Shown in pieces: positions 8,295-16,184 of a stretch of 64,000 bases of DNA. This DNA comes from Ruixingdingia sedimenti (GTDB lineage: Bacteria; Pseudomonadota; Alphaproteobacteria; Rhodobacterales; Rhodobacteraceae). The first letter of the stretch is position 1, and the number at the start of each line of letters is the position of its first letter. The stretch is from positions 124,001 through 188,000 of the forward strand of contig NZ_JAVKPH010000004.1 of the NCBI RefSeq assembly GCF_031432425.1, written 5' to 3'. Under the pieces are notes generated by a model that was given only the letters and a program-made list of their open reading frames with translations, made no database searches and had not been told where the DNA came from. The translations under genes were made by a program, and so were the position numbers.

Positions 8295-8999
8295 ATGATC
8301 GACGCGGTGATCTTCGACAAGGACGGGACGCTGTTCGATTTCCGCCGCACCTGGGGCGTCTGGTCGGCGCGGCTTCTGGCCGATCTTGCCGGCGGGGATG
8401 CCGCGCGCGCGATGGATTTGGGCCGGGCGATCGGCTTCGACCCGCTGCGCCAGACCTTTGCCCCCGACAGCCCGGTGATCGCCGACACGGCGGAAACGGT
8501 GGCGCGGTACCTTTTGCCGCGCCTGCCGGGGGCGGATCTGGCGGGGCTGGTGGCGCAGATGAACGCGCTGGCCGAACGGGTCGAACCGGCCGAGGTCGTG
8601 CCCCTTGCGCCGCTGCTGGCGGGGTTGCGCGGGCGGGGGCTGCGGCTCGGCCTTGTGACCAACGATGCCGAGGCGCCCGCGCGGGCGCATCTGGCCGCCG
8701 CGGGGGTGACGGGGATGTTCGACTTCGTGGCCGGGTTCGATTCGGGCCATGGCGCCAAGCCCGATCCCGCGCCGCTGCTGGCCTTTGCCCGCGCGCAGGC
8801 GGTCGCGCCCGCGCGCGTGGTGATGGTGGGCGACAGCCTGCACGACCTTTACGCCGGCCGCGCGGCGGGCATGCGCACGGTGGCGGTGCTGACCGGCATC
8901 GCCGGGGCAGAGGATCTCGCCCCGCATGCCGATACGGTGCTGCCCGACATCGGCGCGCTGGCGGGGTGGATCGACCGGCTGGCGCCGCTGCCGGCCTGA
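8295..8999 (+). CDS. HAD-superfamily phosphatase (phosphoglycolate phosphatase-like)
   Basis: 234 residues with HAD motif I DKDGTLFDF at 8-16, motif II near LGLVTND, and motifs III/IV in KPDPAPLL and VMVGDSLHDLYAGRAAG. The helical cap between motifs I and II fits subclass I (Gph/PGP-like). It probably dephosphorylates a small phosphorylated metabolite such as 2-phosphoglycolate, but substrate assignment in this family is unreliable. It lies in a run of plus-strand genes before the H-NOX/GGDEF pair. Confidence 0.85.
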   Translation: MIDAVIFDKDGTLFDFRRTWGVWSARLLADLAGGDAARAMDLGRAIGFDPLRQTFAPDSPVIADTAETVARYLLPRLPGADLAGLVAQMNALAERVEPAEVVPLAPLLAGLRGRGLRLGLVTNDAEAPARAHLAAAGVTGMFDFVAGFDSGHGAKPDPAPLLAFARAQAVAPARVVMVGDSLHDLYAGRAAGMRTVAVLTGIAGAEDLAPHADTVLPDIGALAGWIDRLAPLPA

Positions 9000-9065
9000 G
9001 CGGTATTGGGTATTTGTTAACATGCGGGGGCTAGGCTGAGCGTCGGCCTTGGGGGTGTCCGAGTG

Positions 9066-9650
9066 ATGCATGGTCTGGTGAACCGTTCCGTCCAGTCGTT
9101 CCTGCGCGATACCTATGGCGCGGGCCTGTGGTCCGTGATCGCGCGCGACCTGGGGATGGGCGCGGACGGGTTCGAGGCGATGATGCGCTATGACGACGCG
9201 CTGACCGATGCGCTGCTGGCCGCGGCGGCGCGGCGGCTGGACCGGCCGCGCGAGACGATCCTCGAGGACATCGGCACCTATCTGGTGTCCCATCCCAACC
9301 ACGAACGGCTGCGCCGCCTGCTGCGGTTCGGGGGGGTGGGCTTCATCGACTTCCTGCATTCGCTGGACGAACTGCCCGACCGCGGGCGGCTGGCCGTGCC
9401 CGACCTCGACCTGCCGGCGCTGGAACTGATGGATGCCGCGCCGGGCCAGTTCCGGCTGGTCTGCCGCGAGGGGTTTCCCGGCATCGGCCATCTGATCGTG
9501 GGCGTGCTGCGGGCGATGGCGGATGACTATGGCGCGCTGGTGCTGCTCGACCATGCCGAGGACGGCCCGGGGCAGGAGGTGGTGACGATCCATCTGCTCG
9601 ACACCCGTTTCGCCGCCGGGCGGCGGTTCGATCTGGCGGGCGGGGCCTGA
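9066..9650 (+). CDS. H-NOX (HNOB)-like sensor lacking the heme-ligand histidine
   Basis: 194 residues beginning MHGLVNRSVQSFLRDTYG, the characteristic start of heme-NO/O2-binding domains, and keeping the helix LLRFGGVGFIDFLHSLDEL. In canonical H-NOX proteins the proximal heme histidine lies in LDxLH; here the sequence is LDELP, so the ligand is proline (P104). The YxSxR motif that contacts heme propionates is also degraded (RLVCR at 130-134). The fold is probably kept, but ordinary heme binding is unlikely. It is 1 bp upstream of an HNOBA-GGDEF cyclase gene, its presumed partner. ATG at 9066 was preferred to the GTG just before it. Confidence 0.8.
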   Translation: MHGLVNRSVQSFLRDTYGAGLWSVIARDLGMGADGFEAMMRYDDALTDALLAAAARRLDRPRETILEDIGTYLVSHPNHERLRRLLRFGGVGFIDFLHSLDELPDRGRLAVPDLDLPALELMDAAPGQFRLVCREGFPGIGHLIVGVLRAMADDYGALVLLDHAEDGPGQEVVTIHLLDTRFAAGRRFDLAGGA

Positions 9651-9651
9651 G

Positions 9652-10620
9652 ATGGCGGTGATGCTGGACCCCGCGGTGCTCGACCGGCTGATGCCGATGC
9701 ATCTGCGCGTGGATGCCGAAGGCGTGGTGACGGGCGCGGGGCCGACGCTGCGCAAGGTGCTGGCGCCGCGGGGGGTGGCGGGGCAGCCGTTCTTCGGCCT
9801 GTTCCACATCCGCCGCCCGACCGGCATCGGCAGCATGCAGCGCCTGCGCCGCCATGCGGGCGACCGGCTGCGCCTGACGCTCTGCGCCCCGCCGGGGACG
9901 GGGTTCCGGGGGCTGGCGCTGCCCGATGCGGCGGGGGGGATGATCGTCAACCTGTCCTTCGGCATCGCGCTGGCCGATGCGGTGCGCGACCACGGGCTGA
10001 CGGACGCCGATTTCGCGCCGACCGATCTGGCGATGGAACTGCTCTATCTGGCAGAGGCCAAGACCGCGGTGATGGACGAATTGCGCGACCTCAACCGCCG
10101 CTTGCAGGGCGCCAAGACGGCGGCAGAGGAACAGGCGCTGACCGATACGCTGACGGGGCTGCGCAACCGCCGCGCGATGGACCGGGTGATGGCCGGGCTG
10201 ATCGCGGCCGGCACGCCCTTCGGGCTGATGCATATCGACCTCGATTATTTCAAGCAGGTGAACGACAGCTTCGGCCATGCGGCGGGCGACCATGTGTTGC
10301 AGCAGGTGGCGCAGGTGCTGACATCCGAGACGCGCGCGGGCGATACCGTGGCGCGGGTGGGGGGGGACGAATTCGTCGTCATCCTGCCCGGGCTGGTGGA
10401 TGCGGTGCGCATCCAGTCGGTCGCGCGCCGGGTGATCGAGCGGCTGTCGGCCCCCATCGCGTGGGAGGGGCAGGAATGCCGCGTGTCCGCCAGCGCGGGG
10501 ATCACGCTGTCCACCGCCTATCCCCGCCCGCAGCCCGACCGCATGCTGTCGGATGCCGACCATGCGCTTTACGCCTCGAAACACGCGGGCCGGGCGCAGG
10601 TGACGCTGCATCGGGTTTAG
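9652..10620 (+). CDS. HNOBA-like diguanylate cyclase
   Basis: 322 residues: an N-terminal PAS-like/HNOBA region (about 5-115, with ADAVRDHGLTDADFAPTDLA), a coiled coil (about 128-160), then a GGDEF domain with the intact site GGDEF at 237-241 and an I-site RAGD at 228-231. It should make c-di-GMP under the control of the preceding H-NOX-like protein. The start codon lies 1 bp after that gene's stop, so the two are probably translated together. Downstream hairpins separate it from the convergent BMC operon. Confidence 0.85.
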   Translation: MAVMLDPAVLDRLMPMHLRVDAEGVVTGAGPTLRKVLAPRGVAGQPFFGLFHIRRPTGIGSMQRLRRHAGDRLRLTLCAPPGTGFRGLALPDAAGGMIVNLSFGIALADAVRDHGLTDADFAPTDLAMELLYLAEAKTAVMDELRDLNRRLQGAKTAAEEQALTDTLTGLRNRRAMDRVMAGLIAAGTPFGLMHIDLDYFKQVNDSFGHAAGDHVLQQVAQVLTSETRAGDTVARVGGDEFVVILPGLVDAVRIQSVARRVIERLSAPIAWEGQECRVSASAGITLSTAYPRPQPDRMLSDADHALYASKHAGRAQVTLHRV

Positions 10621-10662
10621 GGGGGATCGGCGTTCATCCCGCGATCGGGCCGGGCGGGATGA

Positions 10663-10681
10663 GGAAACGCACTGCGTTTCC
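10663..10681. terminator. hairpin after the GGDEF gene
   Basis: GGAAACGCA and TGCGTTTCC form a 9-bp inverted repeat with a single central base, 43 bp after the GGDEF stop codon. A short CCCC tract follows rather than U residues. It may stop transcription in either direction. Confidence 0.5.
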
Positions 10682-10734
10682 CCCGCCTGTTGCGCGGCGG
10701 TGCCATTGGAAACCGTGACGTTTCAGACCCGATA

Positions 10735-10793
10735 GGCCAGCGCCTGCCCCGGCGGGCGAGAAGCGCCCGCCATGGGCGGGGCGGGCGCTGGCC
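10735..10793. terminator. long GC hairpin between convergent genes
   Basis: The arms 10735-10751 and 10777-10793 (GGCCAGCGCCTGCCCCG and its near-complement) form a strong stem. A second stem of GGGGGC and GCCCCC follows immediately. They lie between the GGDEF gene and the end of the ABC permease gene and probably isolate the two transcripts. Confidence 0.5.
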
Positions 10794-10839
10794 GGGGGCT
10801 TGGGGCCCCCGGCCGGGGCAGCGGCGAGGGCATCGCCAT

Positions 10840-10861
10840 GGCGAAGGCACGCGCCTTCGCC
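10840..10861. terminator. GGCGAAGGC hairpin, shared with 31682-31715
   Basis: GGCGAAGGC, loop ACGC, GCCTTCGCC: a 9-bp perfect stem in a convergent intergenic region. The same stem with identical right flank GCCAGACAG occurs in a second convergent intergenic region at 31.7 kb. Confidence 0.55.
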
Positions 10862-10906
10862 AGACAGAGCGGCGATCCGCCCCTGGTGCGGATCGGCACC
10901 CCCGCC

Positions 10907-11896
10907 TCAGCCCCTCCGGCGGCGCAGCACGTCCAGCCCGGCGGCCAGGACCAGCACGATGCCGGTGATCATCAGGCTCGCCTCGGTCGGCATGTTCATC
11001 AGGATGAGCCCGTTCGACAGCATCCCGAGCAGCCAGACCCCGAGCGCCACGCGCAACAGCGACCCCTTGCCGCCGGTGAACGGGATCCCGCCCAGAAGCA
11101 CCGCCGTCAGCACCCCCAGTTCCATCCCGACGCCGAGCGTTCCCGAAGGGGCCGAGTTGATCCGCGCGATGCTCATCAACCCCGCCAGCGCCGCGCCGAG
11201 CCCGACCATGACATAGAGCAGTATCACCGTCAGCTTGACCCGGATCCCGACCAGATAGGCCGCGCGTTCGTTGACGCCGATGGCGACGGTATGGCGGCCG
11301 AGCGCGGTATAGCGCATCACCAGAATGCCGGTCACGAGCACGCCGAGCATGATCCAGGTCAGGATCGGCAGGCCCGCGACGCGGCCATAGCCGAGGTAGG
11401 AAAACGACTCGGGAAACCCGAACAGCGGATGCGGCGAAAGCCATTGCCCCAGCCCCCGCAACAGCGTCAGCGTGCCGAGCGTGACGATGATCGGCGACAT
11501 GGCGAACCACCCCACCAGAACCCCGTTCAACAGCCCGAAGCCCACGCCGACCAGCAGGGTGACGACGATGGTCAGCGTGACCCCCAGATGCGGGAACAGC
11601 AGCCCCGCCACCACCCCGGAAAAGCCCAGAAGCGAGCCCACGCCCAGATCGACTTTGCCCGCCATCAGCAGGATCGCGAAGGGCACCGCGATGGTCATCA
11701 GCGTCGCCACCTGGACCGAGATGCTGATCCAGTTGTTCAGCGTCAGGAACACGGGCGCCTGGGTGTAGAAGAACAGCGCCAGCAGGACCACGGCGATGGG
11801 CAGCGCCAGATTGGTCAGGACCGGACCCCAGGACCATGCCTCGCCGGCCCTTTCGTCGGTACGCGCCGCGCCTGCGGCAAGGGTCTTTTCGCTCAT
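10907..11896 (-). CDS. ABC sugar-type importer, permease
   Basis: A 329-residue inner-membrane permease of the ribose/xylose family (RbsC-like). It has about nine hydrophobic helices, the cytoplasmic loop GRHTVAIGVNERAAYLVGI that contacts the ATPase, and the terminal LGMLSNGLILMNMPTEASLM segment. It is the last gene of the BMC operon, 3 bp after the ATPase stop. With the ATPase and the binding protein it forms a complete importer, presumably for the BMC substrate. Confidence 0.9.
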   Translation of the reverse strand: MSEKTLAAGAARTDERAGEAWSWGPVLTNLALPIAVVLLALFFYTQAPVFLTLNNWISISVQVATLMTIAVPFAILLMAGKVDLGVGSLLGFSGVVAGLLFPHLGVTLTIVVTLLVGVGFGLLNGVLVGWFAMSPIIVTLGTLTLLRGLGQWLSPHPLFGFPESFSYLGYGRVAGLPILTWIMLGVLVTGILVMRYTALGRHTVAIGVNERAAYLVGIRVKLTVILLYVMVGLGAALAGLMSIARINSAPSGTLGVGMELGVLTAVLLGGIPFTGGKGSLLRVALGVWLLGMLSNGLILMNMPTEASLMITGIVLVLAAGLDVLRRRRG

Positions 11897-11899
11897 GGC

Positions 11900-13423
11900 T
11901 TACTCCGTCGCGAGGTGCCGCTCTGCGGCATGGGCGGTGGAACGATGGACGGTCTTGTGGGACAGATGGACCAGCCGTTCCTCGGTGATCCCGTCTTCCA
12001 GCAGCGCCACGGGGCTGCCCTGGTTCAGCACCAGAACGCGGTCCGCGATCGCCACGATTTCATCGGGGTCGGACGAGGCGACCAGCACCGCCCCGCCGGT
12101 GGCGACGAAATCGCGCAGAAGGGTGTAGAGTTCTTCGCGCGCGCCGATGTCGACGCCCTGCGTGGGTTCGTCCAGCAGCAGCACCTCGATGCCGATCCCG
12201 GGAAACAGCCAGCGCCCCATCATCAGCTTTTGCGCATTGCCGCCGCTGAAACGCCCGCCGTTCAGATCCGCCCGCGCGGGGCGCAGTTGCAGCCGCTGCG
12301 CGCTTTCGGCGAAAAGCTGGCGCTGGCGTGCAGAGGACCCCGCGAGGCCGCCGAAATGCGGCATCAGCAGGTTGTCGAGCGCCGAAAGTTCGGCAAAGAG
12401 GCTTTGTTCGTTGCGGTCGGAGGCGACGAGCGCAAGGCCCCTGTCGCGCGCCGCGCGCGGGCTGCGGGGGGCGATGTCGCGGCCGGCAAGGCGGAAGCTG
12501 CCCGAGGCCCGCCCCCGCGCGCCGATCAGGCTTTCCAGAAGATCGGTGCGCCCGGATCCGAGCAGGCCGTAAAGGCCGAGGATCTCGCCCCGGTGCAGGG
12601 TCAGGTCCACCGGGCCGGTATAGCCGGACCGATAGTCCCGAAGCTCCAGCACCGCATCGTCGCGGCGGGGGGGCGCGGTGCGGTCGCTGCGGTCGGTCAT
12701 GTTGGGGGCGATGGCCTGCGCCAGCGCGACATGATCGGCTTCGTTCACCGGGCGGGTCCAGACCACCTGTCCGTCGCGCAGGACCGTCACCTTGTCGGCG
12801 ATCTGTTCGATTTCGTCGATCAGATGCGTGACATAGACGACGGCGAGCCCCTCCGCCCGGGCCAGCTGGCGGACGACGCGGTGCAGGGCCTTCATCTCGT
12901 GTTCGGACAGCGCGGCGGTCGGTTCGTCCAGGATCAGCAGGTCGGGTTTCAGGCGCAGGGCGCGCGCGATCTCGACGATCTGGCGTTCGCCCACGCTCAG
13001 GCTCGACAGCGGCCGGGTGGGGTCGATTTCCAGATCGAGCCGCGCGAAAAGCTCCTTGGTGCGGGCGTTCTGCGCGCGGCTGTCGACGACGCCCCACCGC
13101 CGGATTTCGTTGCCCAGAAACACGTTGTCGGCCACGGTCAGGTCGCCGATGACCTGGAAATGCTGATAGATGATGCCGATGCCGGCGTCCCGCGCCTGCC
13201 GCGGGGTCAGCGCGGAATGGGGCGTGCCGCGGATGGTGATCGTGCCCGCACTCGGCGTGACCGCGCCGGAAAGGCACCCGAGGAAGGTGGATTTACCCGC
13301 CCCGTTCGCCCCGAGGAAGGCGTGGATCTCGCCGCCCCGGAAGGCGAGGTCGATGCCGCGCAGCACCTCTACCGTGCCGTAGGACTTGCGCAGATTGTCG
13401 ATCTTGGCAACGACGTCTGACAT
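11900..13423 (-). CDS. ABC sugar-type importer, double ATPase subunit
   Basis: 507 residues with two fused ABC domains, as in RbsA/XylG/MglA. The first has the P-loop GANGAGKST at 38-46, a Q-loop near IIYQHFQVIG and signature LSVGERQIVEIARAL. The second, as usual in this family, has a weakened P-loop (GLLGSGRTDLL) but keeps FSGGNAQKLMMGRWL and a Walker B LLLDEPTQGVD. It energises import through the adjacent permease. ATG at 13423 follows GGAGGCGATCC. It lies 55 bp after the binding-protein stop in the same operon. Confidence 0.92.
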   Translation of the reverse strand: MSDVVAKIDNLRKSYGTVEVLRGIDLAFRGGEIHAFLGANGAGKSTFLGCLSGAVTPSAGTITIRGTPHSALTPRQARDAGIGIIYQHFQVIGDLTVADNVFLGNEIRRWGVVDSRAQNARTKELFARLDLEIDPTRPLSSLSVGERQIVEIARALRLKPDLLILDEPTAALSEHEMKALHRVVRQLARAEGLAVVYVTHLIDEIEQIADKVTVLRDGQVVWTRPVNEADHVALAQAIAPNMTDRSDRTAPPRRDDAVLELRDYRSGYTGPVDLTLHRGEILGLYGLLGSGRTDLLESLIGARGRASGSFRLAGRDIAPRSPRAARDRGLALVASDRNEQSLFAELSALDNLLMPHFGGLAGSSARQRQLFAESAQRLQLRPARADLNGGRFSGGNAQKLMMGRWLFPGIGIEVLLLDEPTQGVDIGAREELYTLLRDFVATGGAVLVASSDPDEIVAIADRVLVLNQGSPVALLEDGITEERLVHLSHKTVHRSTAHAAERHLATE

Positions 13424-13478
13424 GGATCGCCTCCGTCGGCCGCGCCGCCCGGGATGGGCGGCGCGGTCCTGTTCCGGT

Positions 13479-14498
13479 TCAGTTTGCGTAGTTCGCAAGC
13501 AGCTTGTCGAGAAGCGCCTGATCGGCCTTGCTGGCCAGAACGGTCGGCGTGTAGGCGAAGCTCGGCCCGTAGCCGGTGATCGCGTTGAGCGCGAGGTCGA
13601 CGATATTGGCGCCCAGATCGTTGATCAGGATCGCGGCGCTGGCCTTGTACGCCCCGCCCTGGTTGACCGCCGTCAGCCCTTCGAGCGAGCCGTCCTGCCC
13701 GCCGATGAAGACCTTCGCCGGGTCGATGCCCGCGATGGCCACGGCGCGGCTGGCGCCGACGGCGGCATCGTCGTTCAGGCCGATCACGATGTCGAGGTCG
13801 GGATGCTGGCGCAGGACCGTTTCGGTCACTGCCATGCCCGTGGTCTGGTCGGCCGAATCCTGCATCGTGACGATCTCGATCCCGGCATCGGCGAAGATCC
13901 GTTCCACCTCTTGCCAGCGGGGGGCGAGCGAGGGCAGGCCGGTCAGCGTGGTGACGAGCGCCTTGGGGTTTTCGATCCCGTTCGCGCGCACCCAGTCGGC
14001 GGCGGCCTGGCCGATGATCTGGCCGGATTGGGCGTGGTCGAAGCCCACATAGCCGTCGCTGTCATCCATCACGCCCAGATAGGTGAGCCATTTGATCCCC
14101 TGCGCCTTGGCCTGGGCCTGAAGTGGCTTCAGCGCGCTTTCGTCGATGGGCGTCACCACGATGGCGTTCACCCCGAGCGTGATCCAGCCCTGCACCGCGT
14201 TGATCTGCTGTTCCAGATTGTTGGCCTGGGTGTTGTCGTGCATGATCGTCACGCAGCCCAGTTCGGCGGCGCGCTGACTGGCGAAGTGGCGCACCTGGCG
14301 CACGATCACCGCCTCGGACACCGAATGGCTGTACGCGATGGTATAGGTCTTGCCGTCGGCGCAGGCTTTGGCCCCGGCGGTGCGCAGTTCTTCCACCGTC
14401 ACGTTGCGCGGGTCGTTCTGCGCGGCGGCGGGCAGGCCCAGTGCCATCACGGCCGTCAGTGCCGCACCCGCCCAGATGGTCTTGTTCATGATCGTCAT
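13479..14498 (-). CDS. periplasmic ribose-type substrate-binding protein
   Basis: 339 residues: signal peptide (hydrophobic core AGAALTAVMALGLPAAAQ), then a type I periplasmic binding fold (Peripla_BP_4), with the hinge regions VNAIVVTPIDESAL and IVIGLNDDAAVGASRAV typical of RbsB/XylF-like proteins. It delivers a small, probably hydroxylated, ligand to the ABC permease. Family membership suggests a sugar or polyol, but the operon context suggests an amino alcohol or its amide. ATG at 14498 follows GAGAGGGTGG; an in-frame ATG three codons later is an alternative. Lies 58 bp downstream of a BMC-T gene. Confidence 0.88.
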   Translation of the reverse strand: MTIMNKTIWAGAALTAVMALGLPAAAQNDPRNVTVEELRTAGAKACADGKTYTIAYSHSVSEAVIVRQVRHFASQRAAELGCVTIMHDNTQANNLEQQINAVQGWITLGVNAIVVTPIDESALKPLQAQAKAQGIKWLTYLGVMDDSDGYVGFDHAQSGQIIGQAAADWVRANGIENPKALVTTLTGLPSLAPRWQEVERIFADAGIEIVTMQDSADQTTGMAVTETVLRQHPDLDIVIGLNDDAAVGASRAVAIAGIDPAKVFIGGQDGSLEGLTAVNQGGAYKASAAILINDLGANIVDLALNAITGYGPSFAYTPTVLASKADQALLDKLLANYAN

Positions 14499-14556
14499 AG
14501 TCCACCCTCTCTGTTGATCTTGTCCGTTGCGCCGTTTTCGGCTTTTCCCGGACGGT

Positions 14557-15189
14557 TCAGCGTTTCTTTCGTCCCTTGATGCCTTGCAGCATGGTCGTGA
14601 TCGTCTCGCGCGCGATGGCCATGTCCCGGGGCGTGCCGGACATGAAGATCCGCCCCGTCGCCCCCATCATCTGCACATCGTTCAGCACCGCGTTGGGGGC
14701 CGCCTTTTCCGCCTCGTTCGCGGCGACGCAGGCGAAAAGCGCGGGCGCCATCTCGTAGATCAGCAGCGACACCCCCGGCACCAGGATGGACCCATCGCGG
14801 GAGCGGTTGAGGATGATCGCGTGCTGATCGGCGAGATTGTCGATGATGTCGTGATAGAGGATCTCGGGCGCAAGCTGATCCTCGGGTTTGGCGCCGATCC
14901 CGTTCAGGATCGCGCGGCCTGCCTTTTCCAGATCCGCGGGGTCGTCCGAATGCAGCTCCAGCAGGCCGAACTGGCGTTCTGTGTAAAGGATCCCCGGTTC
15001 CATGTCGGGGGCCTCTTTCAGCGCGAGGTCGGTGATGCGGTGGATGCTGAGCGCCGGAGCCACCTCGATGATCAGCGAATGCTGTCCCTTGAACGGAGGA
15101 TAGCCCCGCGCCCGCGTCGGGGACGACAGATAGGCCGCGAACTGCGGTTGCAGATCCTCGATCGGTAGATAAACGCGAAGTTCCGTCAT
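14557..15189 (-). CDS. BMC-T tandem-domain shell protein 2
   Basis: A 210-residue protein containing two BMC folds in tandem (about 15-105 and 106-205), which would form a pseudohexameric trimer in a microcompartment facet. The second half carries ALFACVAANEAEKAAPNAVL and MMGATGRIFMSG, the typical BMC helix and strand. The first half has HSLIIEVAPALSIHRITD. It aligns throughout with the BMC-T protein encoded at 16185-16793 (for example ERQFGLLELHS versus ERQFGTLQFHS), so the two are paralogues. The lysine-rich tail KGRKKR is unusual. Such trimers often carry a central gated pore for larger metabolites. Confidence 0.87.
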   Translation of the reverse strand: MTELRVYLPIEDLQPQFAAYLSSPTRARGYPPFKGQHSLIIEVAPALSIHRITDLALKEAPDMEPGILYTERQFGLLELHSDDPADLEKAGRAILNGIGAKPEDQLAPEILYHDIIDNLADQHAIILNRSRDGSILVPGVSLLIYEMAPALFACVAANEAEKAAPNAVLNDVQMMGATGRIFMSGTPRDMAIARETITTMLQGIKGRKKR

Positions 15190-15216
15190 CTGCGTCTCCG
15201 GCTGTCGCCCTGCTGC

Positions 15217-15501
15217 TTACTGCGCCGCGGCGGCGGCGAAATGCTTGCCCAGATCGGGGTGGGGCCGCGGGATCACATGGACCGCCGTCACCTCGCCCAC
15301 CTGCGATGCGGCCTCTGCGCCCGCCTCGGTCGCGGCCTTCACCGCGCCCACGTCGCCGCGCACGACGACAGAGACCAGCCCGCCGCCGACCTCGTTGCGC
15401 GCGACGATTTCCACGTTCGCCGCCTTGACCATCGCATCCGCGGCCGAGAGCGCGGGCACATAGCCCTTGGTTTCGATCATTCCGATTGCCAGATTTGCCA
15501 T
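15217..15501 (-). CDS. BMC-H hexameric shell protein
   Basis: 94 residues, a single BMC domain (PF00936): MANLAIGMIETKGYVPALSA, then AADAMVKAANVEIVARNEVG, VVVRGDVGAVKAATEAGAEA and VHVIPRPHPDL near the end. This is the canonical PduA/EutM/CcmK-like hexamer that makes most of the shell. It is the only BMC-H gene in the window. GGAGG lies 5-9 bp before the ATG, and the start is 9 bp after the BMC-P stop. Confidence 0.96.
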   Translation of the reverse strand: MANLAIGMIETKGYVPALSAADAMVKAANVEIVARNEVGGGLVSVVVRGDVGAVKAATEAGAEAASQVGEVTAVHVIPRPHPDLGKHFAAAAAQ

Positions 15502-15510
15502 TTTCGCCTC

Positions 15511-15765
15511 CTAAGCGTCTTTTGAAGATTGTTCGTCGATGGAGGCGATGATCAACGCATCCACCGGTACGGTCCGTCCGTCGAAATAGCCCGCCGCGAC
15601 CGACCCCTGGGCGATCAGCACCAGTTCGCCCGTGGCGCAGCCGAGGGGATCGAAGGCGACAAGCCTGCTGTCGCGCCCGATGTCCACCTCCAGCAAGGCG
15701 CCTGTCGGCACGGTCTCGATCCGGCGCGACGACCAGACCTTTCCGGCAACGCGACCCTTGATCAT
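15511..15765 (-). CDS. BMC-P vertex protein (EutN/CcmL family)
   Basis: 84 residues beginning MIKGRVAGKVWSSRRIETVP, with LVAFDPLGCATGELVLIAQG and a C-terminal VDALIIASID strand. This is the EutN/CcmL/PF03319 fold that forms pentamers capping the vertices of microcompartments. Its ATG overlaps the stop of the upstream accessory gene by one base (TGATG), so the two are translationally coupled. Its presence with BMC-H and BMC-T gives every class of protein needed for a closed shell. Confidence 0.95.
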   Translation of the reverse strand: MIKGRVAGKVWSSRRIETVPTGALLEVDIGRDSRLVAFDPLGCATGELVLIAQGSVAAGYFDGRTVPVDALIIASIDEQSSKDA

Positions 15766-16184
15766 CACTGGCTCCTTTCGATCTTGATGCCGCGGCGCCG
15801 CGCCTCGTCGGCGGCCAGCGGGGTGAGGCGGCCATGGCGCGGCAGGCGGATGACCTCGACCCCCTCGCCAAGCGCCTGGATGTCCTTTTCGGTCAGCAGG
15901 GATTTCGTGCCCTGCGCGGGTGCGGCGGGTGGCGCCGCGGCGGGCAGTGCCGGGGCCGGCGCCGCGCCCGCGGGCTGATCCAGCCGGAAACCGATCGCGC
16001 CGCGCTGGACCGCATCGCGGAAGGCGGGGTCGGCGGCGCGTTCGACCAGCGTCGCGGCAAAGCGCATCAGGTCGGCGCTGTCGGTGATGCGCACCGTCTC
16101 GACCGCGGGGCGCTGGATCTCGGCGCGCAGCGCCGCCAGCTCCTCGCGCAGGATCGCCCGGATCTCGTCGCGCAGCGTGCCCAT
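15765..16184 (-). CDS. BMC-associated protein of unknown function with possible targeting helix
   Basis: 139 residues in three parts. The first 24 form an amphipathic helix (MGTLRDEIRAILREELAALR), like an encapsulation peptide. A middle region holds RFAATLVERAADPAFRDAVQ. After an Ala/Pro linker (about 80-95), the C-terminus has LTEKDIQALGEGVEVIRLP and TPLAADEARRRGI. The last element resembles the short 'TPLA-A-A-GI' segment in EutQ-like and other BMC-linked proteins. I recognise no catalytic domain. It may be a scaffold between cargo and shell; that is inference from its position between two shell genes. Its ATG directly follows the BMC-T stop TAG. Confidence 0.8.
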   Translation of the reverse strand: MGTLRDEIRAILREELAALRAEIQRPAVETVRITDSADLMRFAATLVERAADPAFRDAVQRGAIGFRLDQPAGAAPAPALPAAAPPAAPAQGTKSLLTEKDIQALGEGVEVIRLPRHGRLTPLAADEARRRGIKIERSQ

